Source: Pseudophaeomoniella oleicola (lineage: Eukaryota; Ascomycota; Eurotiomycetes; Phaeomoniellales; Phaeomoniellaceae). Taken from it: a DNA stretch of 64,000 nucleotides. The notes below the pieces were generated by a model. That model worked only from the letters and a program-made list of their open reading frames with translations. It had not been told where the DNA came from and searched no databases. Positions 48,901 through 60,608 of the stretch are shown piece after piece. The DNA lies in contig QWDQ01000049.1 in NCBI GenBank assembly GCA_003868215.1, forward strand, positions 142,910-206,909, read 5' to 3'. Positions within the stretch are counted from its first letter, which is position 1. The number at the start of each line of letters is the position of its first letter. A program made the position numbers and the translations under genes.

Positions 48901-50646
48901 GCCTATTGTGTCCAAGACCCATCTCACGCCCGTTTCATGTACTCATTGCTTGAGAGAATCAAGCCAGTCGACGATGCGGATTGCAGTGAAGACCATAAAG
49001 TGGAGGATAAAACGCTATACTCTGCTTTGTGGTACATTGACCAAGTTTCGTCTCGCTTCAAAGATTTGCCTGTCGTGGAAGCTAGTGTTCAACTGCTCCT
49101 CAAGAACGCCGAGAGCTGTTGGAGCTGCGCCGATGCTATCTTAGGATGGCTCAAAAGAAACCCGGTCTCTCTCGAGGCATTAATCTTGCGTAATCCACAA
49201 CACTCTGTTCGCATAGCTTTTGCAACCCTGGTGTCTACGTCGCTGAGGACATTGCACGACATTGCTGTGGGCCGTTTGATGTCATCTGACGATCCTACCA
49301 GACGGCAGAAACATTACAAGCGTCTACTAAATAGTCTGCTCTGTCTCTTCAATGAACAGTGTGATAGACTACACTTGCTTCCGCGTGGCTGGGATGAGTA
49401 TTTCCGTCTTATCAGCTCCATTGCTAGCTTGGGGGTTTTCGAAGCTGGTGTTGTGCTCGACTTTGGCTATCTTTATCGATGTCTGTCATTGATATGGCTC
49501 GATCATCCAGAGGACCCCAAGAACATGCGGCAGAAGTATCCCGGCCTTGCACGCCTCAAAGAAAAAGGCAGATCCTACTCCTATTGGGGGCTGGTAGAGT
49601 TGTTAGCAACTTTATTGCGCTTCATTGAGTTCAGAGTGGGTGCCACCGATGACCACGAACTCTACGGTCAACGATATTCCCTAGTCAGATCTGAACTGGC
49701 TCTGCTGCGCAGTACTGCACAAGATGATGGTAGTCCCGCTATGCTTCTATGGCTCAGTCAGTGTTTGACAGAAAATTACAACGTGGGGGCTGCTTCCAGA
49801 ATGATCGAGACGCTCGCTTTGGAGGAGAAGTGGGATAGGTACACTTGTGCTACCATCGCAGAGGGTCTTGAATCAGATCCCGCTTCTCTGGCCCGACCAT
49901 TCTTGCACGCCACTTTAGTGTTCTGTCAATGTTGTCCTCAGCATACGATGTTGAACCACCTGATGAGGAAGGCGCTCGATCTTGTCGACACCATAGGTGA
50001 TTCTGGAGGACGATACAACGTCGAGTTTATACAGCGCCTGGTAGATCTGGAGAATCCCACGTTAGACTTGGTAGCCGAAGACTTTCGGGAAATTGTTGTT
50101 GGTCGGGTAGCGAAATGGGGGCCTGCTCTACTCATGTACCGAGACGGTAGTGTGAGAACGGAGGCGTCCCAGCTCATCGAAGAGCTGATATTGACTCCGC
50201 TCATTGGTGGAGATGATGCGAACACCAATGAGGTGATCAGAGAAGAGTTGCTTCCTCACGCTAAGAACCTAGCGGTTGCAATCCATCTGAAAGTAAACGA
50301 GATGGCCGAGAAAGTGAAGCAAGTGGAGCTTCGAGGCCAACACGCCAAGGTCAATGGGGCCCAGTACTTGGAAGCTCTTCAGACCTTAGATGTTGTGATA
50401 GGTCTGTCGTACGATGACGATTCTGACAGATGGAAGGAAGTTTCTGGTAAGTCGCTACTACCCTACCGCCTGGTATTCCTAGTCTTTAACATGATATCTC
50501 TAGCAACGACAGCTTGGCTACGCTCATTCATTGACGATCATGGTTCCGCCGAGGAGGAGGAATCGGAATGGACGCAGAATGCATCCGACTCGGAGGATCA
50601 AGAAATTCTTTTAGGAAGCGGCAGTTTTGCAGCGATGACGCCATGA
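42968..50646 (+). CDS. Giant ubiquitin C-terminal hydrolase, USP34/USP9X type
   Basis: This is a deubiquitinase of about 2505 residues. Exons are 42968-43634, 43688-43847, 43899-50446 and 50504-50646. The first 220 residues are disordered and Ser/Pro rich. A very long helical-repeat region (about 250-1580) precedes the USP domain. The Cys box is GLRNLSNTCYLNSL with catalytic Cys at about 1595. A CxxC pair (SCSGC) follows, then LIFHLKRFDFD, and the His box GHYYSL with His at about 1841 and WLQFNDADV after it. All catalytic elements are present, so it should be active. Roughly 580 more helical residues follow, ending in an acidic tail. The last intron (57 bp) has no stop and keeps frame, so an unspliced form is possible. 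This is not the shorter CreB-type enzyme. The substrate is unknown. Confidence 0.92.
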
Positions 50647-51167
50647 GAGGCAGATGGTTCGAGAGGACTTATAGGAAGCCATGGTGGTGTACGATTTTCC
50701 TATGTCTTTTTTCAGGGTAATGTCTTATGAGACCATGACATAGCATTGGCCTCAGGGATTTGAGGCTGGGGAGTAGTTGCGATGGTACCTTCGTTTCCTT
50801 TCACGGCTATGGTTTCTTCTTTTTCATATGGGTTCACGGATGTCTTGGCACGAGCATGGATTAACAAAACACGAAGGTTTCCTTTTCAGATAGCCAATGA
50901 AGCAGTAGAACAAGATGCGTCAATGACTAGGTAAAGCTTTTGGACGTAATAGCGTGAGCCTTGTTGATAATAGTGGATGAGGAGAGCATCTGGGAAAGAT
51001 GTTTTCCTCGCGCCCACCATCAGGGAGCAGAGGCCAATGCCAAGTCTTAAACCCAGCCGAAGAACTAAACCTGCGTTGCTGCATTTATCCATATCCAAGT
51101 CACATTTATATCTCCTCGAAATTCTTCACTGCACTCACAATCTGATAAAATGAGACTAGGACACTCA
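50647..51167. other. Convergent intergenic region
   Basis: The 3' regions of the ubiquitin hydrolase (plus) and the alpha/beta hydrolase (minus) meet here. No gene was seen. Confidence 0.5.
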
Positions 51168-52199
51168 CTACTTTGCCTTGGCCCTCAACTCGTCTATCAT
51201 GCTATTTGCATGGCCAAGAAAGATCGAGATGTGTCCTTCACCTTGAAGGAAGTGTTTCTCAAGCTTCGCTGGAGGGAGATGCTCAGCAAGCCACTGTCCA
51301 TGGTTATAAGGCACCATTTTATCCTCACTTCCCTGATAAAGCAGGACGGGAACTTTGATCTCGCTTAACTCAAAGCCCCAGGGTGCGATCATTTCCAGGT
51401 CGTCATCGATCCAGCCGTCGGAACTGACTCTCATGGCCTCCGCCATTGAGGACGCAACGTGCTGACCCATCTGAGGATCATCCAGCATTGCTGCCTTGTC
51501 GACGTCCGGAAGAAGACTGGAGAGCGCCTCGATGATCGCAGCGGCGTCTGCTTTTAGTATTTCGGGTCTGGCATCGTCGCAGAACTTTCGGAGTTCTTTT
51601 TCTCCTTTCAGAGCGGCGTGAAATTCTGCGATATCTGAGGTTCAGGCAGGAAGTTTCAGTTGTACTCTTTTTCAATTCGATAGGACACGATATGTCCTAT
51701 AGAATCTCGACTTACTGTCTTCGCCTTGGCCCGCCAGGAAGTCTAGACCTTCGGCATCAAAAGGGGCAGTACCTGCGACGCATAACGCGGCGAGACAACC
51801 TTCCAATCGAGCCGCACAAGCTAAAACATGTGGGCCTGTAGTTGCAGAATGAGGACGGGTCTTTTAGATATGGAGTGCAGAGGCACTGGTGAGACTCTTA
51901 CCACCGCCACTCCATCCCGCCGCAAGGCACTGTTCCACTCCCAGATGATCCAGGAGAGCTCGTGTATCGGCTACCGAATCAATGACTCGCCTCCCCTTAT
52001 TCCTGTCGGAACCACCGTATCCAGCTCTAGAAAAGGTAATGAGTTTAACATCCTTCTGCTCGCAAATAGCTGCTAGACCGGGATCCGGAGAGTATGAGCC
52101 TGGAGTACCGTGTATAAAGACAAGAGGAAATCCGTTTGGAGCTCCGCAGATGTGGTAGTCAAGATTTCTTCCATCTGGAAGCCGAAACTGCTGTGCCAT
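51168..52199 (-). CDS. Alpha/beta hydrolase fold protein
   Basis: This is a serine hydrolase of unknown substrate. Exons 51902-52199, 51716-51835 and 51168-51634 give 294 residues. The oxyanion region is VFIHGTPGS. The nucleophile elbow GWSGGG has Ser97. The likely acid is Asp in [11 protein letters not shown] and the likely base is His in [12 protein letters not shown] near the C-terminus, so the triad is complete. The elbow is split by the first intron, which restores [10 protein letters not shown], as expected for the fold. It resembles proline-iminopeptidase or haloalkane-type hydrolases of fungi, but the lid region is not distinctive. No signal peptide is visible, so it should be cytosolic. 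It is divergent from the CreC-type gene across 0.9 kb. Confidence 0.88.
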
Positions 52200-53110
52200 C
52201 GTCAAAGACGAAAGGAGGGTAGGATTGCAAAGAGGTCAGAGATAGATCGACGAACGCCTTCACACGAGTACTTGACAAGGAGTACTAAGAGAGAGTGAGG
52301 TCCAGGCAATAATCATCGTCAATAGATGTCAAGAGACACTCTTATATACTTGACACTTCTTTCTAGTTTTACACGCCGCTATGGCTGGCGGGGTCTGAGG
52401 GATTACTAAGATATCTCTCTCACGATGCTGTCGAGTCAAATAGAGTCACCTTCCTTATTCGGCGTCCGAGCTGCTCCCGACTCCGGGGAACCCTTAACCT
52501 GTACTCCGTATTACGTTAGGTGCTTTAGCTTCCCCAAACGCTCTTTTATCGTACTGGGTAAGGGAAGGTCTTCACTTAACTACAGCCACAGCCAATGATC
52601 AATCACCCCTAACTTACAGACGTTTCCCCGTCCCCGTCCCCAATCCCTACCCCCGCCCCTCAACCCTCTCGAGCCCTTCCACTGCATGATCGACATCTTC
52701 GTTGATCTGCATAACGTTGTGGTCTTTTTGCCGTTATAAGATATTCGTTGATGCTTCGACTTTGGGCCTTCCGGACAGTACGCCTTGTTGACCTCACTCA
52801 TGCCATAGCCTGACCCATTCTTTCGTTATCTTATCTGGCCCGTTACGCATCTACCTGCTCCGTCGGCTTTGTCATCGCTGTGCATGCCGTGCTTGCCGTG
52901 TGTGCTTATATCAGTGTCTTCATGGCCTGACGCTTAGCATAACCGCATCTACTGTGTCCCTGGTGTTGCACTTCGGCACTGAAAGAGGCCTTGCTGCTTG
53001 TCGCATCCCGTATCGCTTAGACATTGAGGCGAGTGTTATCAAGGTGCAATCATGTTGTATGGAACCCGCGCAAGTCGAATGCGCCAATCTAGGCGAATTG
53101 ATGATAGCTG
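52200..53110. promoter_or_regulatory. Divergent promoter of alpha/beta hydrolase and CreC genes
   Basis: The hydrolase reads left and CreC reads right. A C-rich strand at 52625-52662 contains CCCCGC at 52651-52656, whose complement GCGGGG fits the CreA consensus SYGGRG, with two near matches beside it. CreA control is inference. Several short ATG frames lie between 52690 and 53110 and could be upstream frames in a CreC leader. Confidence 0.4.
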
Positions 53111-55170
53111 ATGACCTTCTCTCCTGACAGCGTCTTACCACCTCCTCCCAGGTATCCCACCCAAGTGGCGTATGCGGCTGCCGCTGCCAATGGGATGCCT
53201 GTGCCCACGATTGAGACGAACAATATCCTTACCCATCCTGAGGGGCCAGAGCATCGATTCCAAGTAGGAGAAGGTAATATTCCAGTCTCCGTCACCCATC
53301 ACGAACTGAGGACATCTTCTAATTACATTCTGTTAGGGACATATGTGCTCAAGGACAACCTCCTTCTCGCGACTCCTCCTCCGCATCCTTCCGAAGCACC
53401 CATTGTTAATCCGAATCCGTTGGCTACGACACCCAACCCGCCAACCTCCGGTGTGAAGCTCTCATTGTGCATTTTACAACCGCGGAAACCTATACCACAA
53501 CTATACAAGGTGAACACCAGTGCGACGGTGGGGTCAGATAGGAGGCCTTACAGTATCAAGGAAGTTGAGAAAGAACAGAGGCAGTCTGCTGATGTAACGA
53601 GTGATGCAGGACCCGTCGATCCTTCTGTTGACGGTAGCCATGCCTCCACTTCCACACCAGCATTCGGTGAAGGTAACACTGCGTTGTCCCAAACAGCGAG
53701 CAAGGAAAATGTAAAGCGACGAAAGCCAAAAAACAACATTATTAAGAGTAATTCTTCCTTCGTCTCTCGGGTGATACCTCACGAGACTCTGACGAAGAGG
53801 GCAAACGAACGAGACCCAAGTGGTATCTTCGCGTTTGCCAATATTAACAGAGCATTTCAATGGTTGGACCTCACGTCCCATATCATGGCTGAGCCGATGG
53901 CAAAAATACTGTTTACGAAGGCCCATGTTATGACACACGACGTCAATGACTTGACGAAAGATAAATCTCACATTGATGTTATCATGGGAACTTCTGCAGG
54001 TGATGTGATCTGGTATGAGCCTATGTCTCAGAAGTACGCTCGGATCAACAAGAACGGCGTTATAAACGATTCTCCGGTATCGAAGATCAGCTGGGTGCCT
54101 GGCTCTGAGAACCTTTTCCTTGCAGCTCACTTTGATGGCCATCTGGTGGTTTACGACAAAGAGAAGGAGGACGCTGCTTTCATCCCTGAAAATCACACCG
54201 ACGAGGCTAATGGTCCAACAAGCGATCATCCAAGATTGAATGTAGTCAAATCAGTGACGTCGAAGAATCAGAAAACCAATCCAGTCGCAGTATGGAAAAT
54301 ATGCAACCAGCGAGTCAACTCTTTTGCATTCTCTCCGGATTGCCGACACCTTGCAGTGGTTTCTGAGGACGGATGCCTTCGCCTAATCGACTACTTGCAA
54401 GAGAAGCTTCTTGACATTTACAACAGTTACTACGGTGGAATCATATGTGTGACGTGGTCACCGGACGGCAAGTATATCGTGACCGGTGGTCAGGATGATT
54501 TGGTCACGATCTGGTCTCTCGCCGAGCGACAAATTATGGCCAGGTGTCAAGGACATCGCTCATGGGTGAACGCGGTTGCCTTCGATCCATGGCGCTGTGA
54601 CGAACGCAATTATAGGTTTGGGTCCGTCGGTGAGGATGGGAAGCTCCTCCTGTGGGATTTCAGCGTTGGCATGCTACATCGGCCAAAGCAAGCCGTTGGA
54701 AAGGCGCGTGGAAGTATAAGCTCCACGTTGCAGCGTCACCGGACCGCGGAAAGTACGGCTACCACTCGGCTCCGCAGCGATTCCTTCCGGACACAGCAGT
54801 ATGCGCCTATGGATGTAAATGGTGATGGTGACGATACAGTAATCAACCACGCAGTCGAGCCACGGGCGAGGACAGCTCAGTTACCCCCTGTGATGGTATG
54901 TGACCCCTCCACGTCTCTCCCACCCCTACCTTTCGCGCTTGAGAAGCCGGTCTCGTTGAGGAAAGCCGATAGCTAATGCTGATACTTGGGTTAGTCCAAA
55001 ACTATAGATGAAGACCCGCTCTACTGTCTTGGTTTCGAGGAGGACTGCATAATCACTTCTTGTCTTGAAGGTAAGCTGACACCAAAAGCTTCAATTCAGA
55101 ATTATTCACTGACTGGTATATCTCAGGCCATGTCAAAATGTGGTCTAGACCGACGGATGTCGCGAAGTGA
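53111..55170 (+). CDS. creC: Catabolite repression WD40 protein CreC
   Basis: CreC binds and stabilises the deubiquitinase CreB, and together they keep carbon catabolite repression and permease turnover in balance; the human counterparts are WDR20 and WDR48-type partners. Exons 53111-54895, 54995-55070 and 55127-55170 give 634 residues. The start [15 protein letters not shown] has the Pro-rich head. A conserved unrepeated part includes [11 protein letters not shown] and [18 protein letters not shown] repeats follow: [53 protein letters not shown], and the [12 protein letters not shown] repeat. A Ser/Pro-rich insertion precedes the last strand, which two small 3' exons complete ([20 protein letters not shown]). 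The unspliced frame would stop early at 54976. A start downstream of a further 5' exon is possible but not needed. Confidence 0.9.
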
Positions 55171-55930
55171 TAATCGAGGCGGAAATTCTACGTTATTCAC
55201 ATCGGAGTAGCCATCTGTCCATTGGAGGCTTTCTGTTGGTTGATTTTGTGAGCACATTCGGGTCTCTTGATTGGCGTAGAAGGAGCATGGGTCGTATTGG
55301 CATCGCTGCCACGTGAAAAGCACATTTGATCCGCCGACTGAGCGTTCGTCCCCTTTTCTTGCATTTCTTCGACACAGTCGTTGCACATTATTCTTGCTTC
55401 TCTTTCTGTATGCATACTTGTACATAGTTGATATCTATACCATATCTGTATCTTGATGATTTCCCCTAACAAACAGACCACGACTCATTCAAAAGCTCAA
55501 GAGTTGTACAACATCGGCATCGCTCGTAGGACTATTGCTCCAGCTGAAATAGATTATGTTCCCCTTCCCCTTTTATAATGATTAACAAAACAACCCTACT
55601 TCGTACTCGCCTTCTTTCTTATTCCCATTATATCTTTTTGTACTGATAACTCCATGTCCCTTTCGATTCCCCAATCTCAACTGTTTCTCACTCTATTCAT
55701 AAATTACATACCTCATAGGAGGTGTGGATGTATGTATGGACCTTACATACCTCCTACCTTCCTTATCCTTCTACTACGGTAGGTAAGGTACCTTATCAAC
55801 ATCGTGAGTTACTCGGGACCTATTAATCTATGAAACAGCTCGACAGGGCTGGCGTGGCGGGACTACTTCGGCGAAAATACAGGTGTGTTGGTTGGTTGGT
55901 TTTGGCCACCCAATGAAAAAATTTCGTTTG

Positions 55931-55950
55931 TTGGGTTGGGTTGGGTTGGG
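55931..55950 (+). repeat. TTGGG short tandem repeat
   Basis: Four copies of the pentamer TTGGG in a row. It is not a fungal telomere unit and sits between genes. Confidence 0.85.
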
Positions 55951-57424
55951 AGGAAGGAATGGAAGGGGTTCCGAGTTCTTCCGTAATCATAACTTATAGG
56001 TACATTAATTACAGTACCAGATGTGGTTATTGTGATTAGATTTTGGTCTGGTTTTAAAACGGACGTTAAGGTGCCTAGGGAAAAGGAGATTATACTACGT
56101 ACGATGCGCATCAGGCATGATAGAGTATAGGTGAGTTCGAGCAAAACCACGTGCTTCATCGGCTTGCAAGGTCAGCGGGTGGTCTTTCGGAAGGGGGAGG
56201 CTCAGGTTCAGCGAGTCAGGTTCAGAGATAAGGTAATAAGTACTGTAGTATTAAGCAGGGTCTTGAGAGTGTTTGGTCCAAGGGGAGAGTGAGACAGTCT
56301 TTGTCTACAATAGGCAATTGATAGATGCATGTATCAGAGAAGTCAACGGCAGTTAACACATACTGATTTTGCGATGGTGAGCTGTCGCTTCAATTTGGTT
56401 TCCCTCCTGCGTATCGTTGTAGTCTCAGAATCGTCTTTAGTCCAATTGAACTGGAGATTTAACATTGGGACAGGTATTGCAGTGGAGCTGCCTTCTCAAC
56501 AAGTCAGGTTCTCGACCTTTCTAGCTGCCGGATCCTGCCATCGGTTGATATTGGGTTCGTAGGAATACAATGGTACTCACAGTAGACATGATGGATCGTC
56601 TACCGTGGACTGGCCGTGATCTGCGCAAGTCTAAGGTACCCGGTCTGTCCCTTTGGTCGCGATGCGTTCCGACTACATACTCTCAGGTACATGGCTCGAA
56701 TCGAGGTTGAGAAAAGAACATGTAACTATGCGCCGCTCATACGGACAATGTTACACTGGAGACAAATCGTGGATGTATGAACGACGATGTTTGCCAATCT
56801 GTTTGCTGAATATACAAGACATATTCGGATTCTACAGCCACTTGGGTTATGAGTCGTTGTCGCAATCATGTTTGTTCTGCGTGGTTGCTGATAGGCGTCT
56901 CAGCGTACGGCTGTCCCGAAGTAGTATGCACCATCCAATCGCAAGTGTTTTTGCTCAGGTACCAATTTTCGGTAGCATAATCGAGCGGGAACCATCGGCC
57001 GGCCCTTTTTTCGTTGTTTGATGTGATTTAGTACTTCGGGATAAGGCCGAAGCTGACGAAGAGAGAAGACGGAGGGGCAACTAATTATGGAGGGCAGGGT
57101 TCGAGATGTTCTCTTATTGCACAGCCAGGAACGACGGCTCTTGATGGCAGAAAACATCGGTACATTTACATTCCATGGATTGCGTGAATTTTGATTGTGC
57201 TATTGCTATTATCGGAATGGATATGGATATAGATATGGATGTGGAAACGAATCAGATCCCAAAGCGTGGTGGTATATGTTTTCCCTTGCGTCGCATCCGC
57301 TTGCAGTTATCGTCCGCCAGAGGTATAGCACCACCGGAACAGGAGTACAAGAAACAAAAGAAGGCCAAAAATGCCGCCATTGTTTCGTCCTGTCTATTAT
57401 AGTAATTATGGTAAAGAGAGACAC

Positions 57425-57449
57425 AGAGAGAGAGAGAGAGAGAGAGAGA
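57425..57449 (+). repeat. AG dinucleotide microsatellite
   Basis: About twelve AG units in a row in the gap before the CreD gene. This kind of repeat is often length-variable. Confidence 0.9.
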
Positions 57450-58600
57450 TAGGTATTTTGTACAGTAGATGTTGTAACTGAGCCATGCATGTAATGAGTG
57501 TACTAGGCTACTAGGCTATTATCATAGTTGATCGTTGTATCGGGGGTCGATCATACCATCGGTTTCCACTTCTAGGTCCTACGTACTAACTAAAGATTCA
57601 AGGATGAGTTCCGTCAATTCGCGATAGTAATTATGTATGAGAGAGAAATCAAATGAATTGAATTGAACTACAATCGAAGGGGAAAATGATGAATTCATCT
57701 TGTCTAGCCTCATGGTCAACTTGCCCTACAATTACCGTTAGTCCTGTTCCATGCTCCAGATCGCCGGCCGAAAAGGAAAAGAAAAAAAGATAAAGCAAAA
57801 AGCAGACAATGATACCATCCGGCCCGTACTGTGGTATGCCCCTACTACGTAGTACGTCAAGTCATGTACCTAGGTACCTTACCTAGATAACCTGTTGTAA
57901 TGAAATGATACATTAGATAAGAATCCCTTTATGTACCTTCCCACCCTCCTCCTCTCGTTTGCTGAAGACGAAAAACTGAGATAGTCGATCATTTTCACAT
58001 GCGATTTGCCATATCCTGTTGAGGCTGAAAAAGAATCCGTCCCTTTCAGACCTTCTCTTTTTTACCGACATTGCATATACGTACCTTATACATACAGCCT
58101 AATCCCCCTCGTGCTCGTTTCAAGTCGAGTGCATCAAGTGCTCGCTGCGACTTGCATCATAACCAAACAGCTGACACGGAAGTCCTTTGGGGGCGTGTTT
58201 CCACCTATCTCACACTGGCACTGACACGACGAAGTGACACCAACCCCACGCATCACAAAACGTTCGACTGATCTTCTATTTTACCCGATTCATTGAATAC
58301 CTCCTGACTTGCGCTGCAAGGATCCTTGTTCCGAGGTCTCGAGTTTCGGCTTTCGTCACCCGCGCATTGCAGTAACGATCAGCGCAACGCCTTCTCTGAA
58401 CACTTTTGCCGGCAAGAAAGACGAACTACTTTTAGTTCAATTATAGCCACACGATCACTACATTGGACTCTTGAATACTTCATATATTCACTCTCCTGGG
58501 AAAGAAGATTCTGTTTTGTGTCACAGCGGCCAGGGCTGTCTCTGCATAATTTCAGAGGCTTCATGCACACGTAGGGACCCGATCATCTGGACTGCCCCTC

Positions 58601-60608
58601 ATGTCGTTTTTTGGTACTGGGAACGCCAACCACGCCACAAAGTATTTTGATATCCGGTGAGCTTTAATGGACGCACTCTATAGTCCAGCCAACCGTTTCT
58701 GACCATGTTTCACTATTCAGACTCGACTCACCATATATTGTCTTCCGTGGCTCAGAATCGGAAGCAGCCTCGGCTCATCTTCAAGGCAGCGTTGTATTAT
58801 GCCTAACGGAGCCTCTCACCATCAAGCACCTTAAACTCACATTAAATGGAATTTCAAGGGTCGGGTAGGTTTAAGCAACTGATTGCAATTGGACAGCTGG
58901 AGCTAATCTTGACTGCTAGGTGGTATCTTCCAAGTGCAAGCAGCGTCGGCGGGGCTCGTAAGACATGGAAAGAACGTACTTTCTATGAGCACACTTGGTC
59001 GTTTCGAGACCCGGGTAAAGGGAGAACGGAGCCCTTGAAACCGGACAACTATGAGTTTCCGTTTGACATCATCCTCGAAGGCTCTTTACCCGAGAGTGTT
59101 GAAGGACTGCATGATACCTGGGTCATCTACAGATTTAAAGCGGAAATTGGTAGAAAATACTCCAAGGACATCACAGTCAGGAAACCTCTCAGGATAATTA
59201 GGACGTTGGATCCCAGCAACTTGGAACTATCACATGCAATGGTATGTCGTCCCGCGACCGTTTCAAACAATTCACAGCATTGGCTAACAGATCATAGTCC
59301 GTTGAGAACATATGGCCAAACAAGATCGAATATTCAATCAGCACGCCGTCAAAAGCCGTAATTTTTGGGACCGTTGTCCAGGTCGACTTCCGCCTAGTAT
59401 CTCTACTGAAGGGTCTTCGCGTTGGTTTGATTACCACTCAGGTTATCGAAAGTCATGATTTCACGCTGGATCCAGATTTGGTCCAATCATATGCCAACAC
59501 CTATAGACACACCAAGGTCATTGCGACTGATGAACATATGCTGGACGAGAATGCGCCTCCTGAAATACTAGATGAAGAAGTCGAAGGGTATCAGTTTTCG
59601 CGGCAACTGGAATTACCGAAAACGTTAAACAAATGTTTGCAGGATACCGATACCAGGGGAATCAAAGTGCGACACAAGTTGAAGTTCAACGTGCAGTTAC
59701 ACAACCCTGATGGGCACATCTCGGAATTACGGGCTACGCTCCCCATAGCTTTATTTATTTCGCCTTCAATCGCAATCAACGAGAACAATGACTTGGTCGA
59801 TCAGACACCGATAGCCACTCGCCAGGCGCTTGACGATGCAACTTATAACGCACCTCCAATGTACGGACAACATCAGTTTGATCAACTGTACAGCGAAGTC
59901 GATCCTAGCGGATACCGTACCCCTGGATTTGCTAGTGTACCCGGCACACCTGGACTTGGATATCACAGTCGCAACACGTCGCAGGAAAATTTGGCATCAC
60001 TCAATGCCATTGCGAACAGTGGCGATCATGTTTCCGCGGCAGCCTTAACGCATAGATTGCAGACGTTACGCATGACCAATGACCTGGCCCACGTTCCAGA
60101 TCGTTCGCCCTACCCACAAGATGGAGCAGGAGACTATTTTGGTTCCGGGCCCCATTCTGCAGATAACTCTGGCGCTCCTTCTGCGGTGCAGTCCGCCCCG
60201 GCATCGGAACCTCATAGTCGGCACAGTCCCCAGGAAATGTCTCGGCGGGGATCGATGGATGGGCAGGTTCCTTCGGGTGCTCATACACCGATGGTACAGT
60301 TCCATGAAGTGGAGGATCTAAATCGAGTCCCCAGTTATACCACAGCTGTCCGGTCAGCGACCGCCACACCTTATTCCGAAGACCTGCCGACCTACGATAT
60401 CGCGGTAAGCCAGCCGGGTTCCGGCACTACGACTCCGGGCCCGGTGGCCCCAAGCCAGGCACACCTCCGACCGAATTGGGGCAGCAGGTCGACCCCCAAT
60501 ATTGCTGGAATGCTTCATGGATTTAGCCACCATAGCAGTAGTCGACAGGGTACATCCAGCGAGGAAGAACGGCGGTTAAGGCTCTTGCAGGCAAGAGCAC
60601 GAGGATGA
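58601..60608 (+). CDS. creD: Arrestin-related adaptor CreD
   Basis: CreD-type arrestins recruit the HECT ligase HulA/Rsp5 to permeases and oppose CreB/CreC in Aspergillus carbon repression. Exons 58601-58656, 58721-58864, 58920-59241 and 59298-60608 give 610 residues. The N-terminal arrestin fold has KYFDIRLDSPYIVFRG, VVLCLTEPLTIKHLKLTL and FYEHTWSF. The C-terminal arrestin fold has VIFGTVVQVDFRLVSLL, KVRHKLKFNVQLHNPDG and LPIALFISPS. A likely ligase-binding site is PPMY at residues 360-363. Weaker PY-like sites are VPSY at 518-521 and LPTY at 537-540. The rest of the tail is Ser/Pro rich with many SP/TP sites. All three introns (55-64 bp) restore frame. The placement 3.4 kb from the CreC gene is notable. 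Confidence 0.9.

Larger units (their letters stand above)
55171..58600. other. Long intergenic region between CreC and CreD genes
   Basis: This is the longest gap (3.4 kb). It holds a TTGGG-type repeat at 55931-55950, a TTGG repeat at about 55884-55900, an AG dinucleotide repeat at about 57425-57449, and palindromes including GTACCTAGGTACC at about 57868-57880 and CTACTACGTAGTACG at about 57844-57858. A 122-codon frame at 56653-57021 has no recognisable feature. The right end must hold the CreD promoter and leader. I see no transposon, tRNA or other gene. Confidence 0.45.

Noticed and set aside
42968-50646. Identification of the ubiquitin hydrolase as CreB, the partner of CreC
   Set aside because: CreB is a much shorter USP46/USP12-type enzyme; this protein is about 2505 residues with helical flanks.
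55931-55950. Telomere-like repeat
   Set aside because: The unit is TTGGG, not the usual TTAGGG, only four copies are present and genes lie on both sides.
56653-57021. 122-codon plus-strand frame between CreC and CreD genes
   Set aside because: No domain, no hydrophobic pattern and a composition like non-coding translation.
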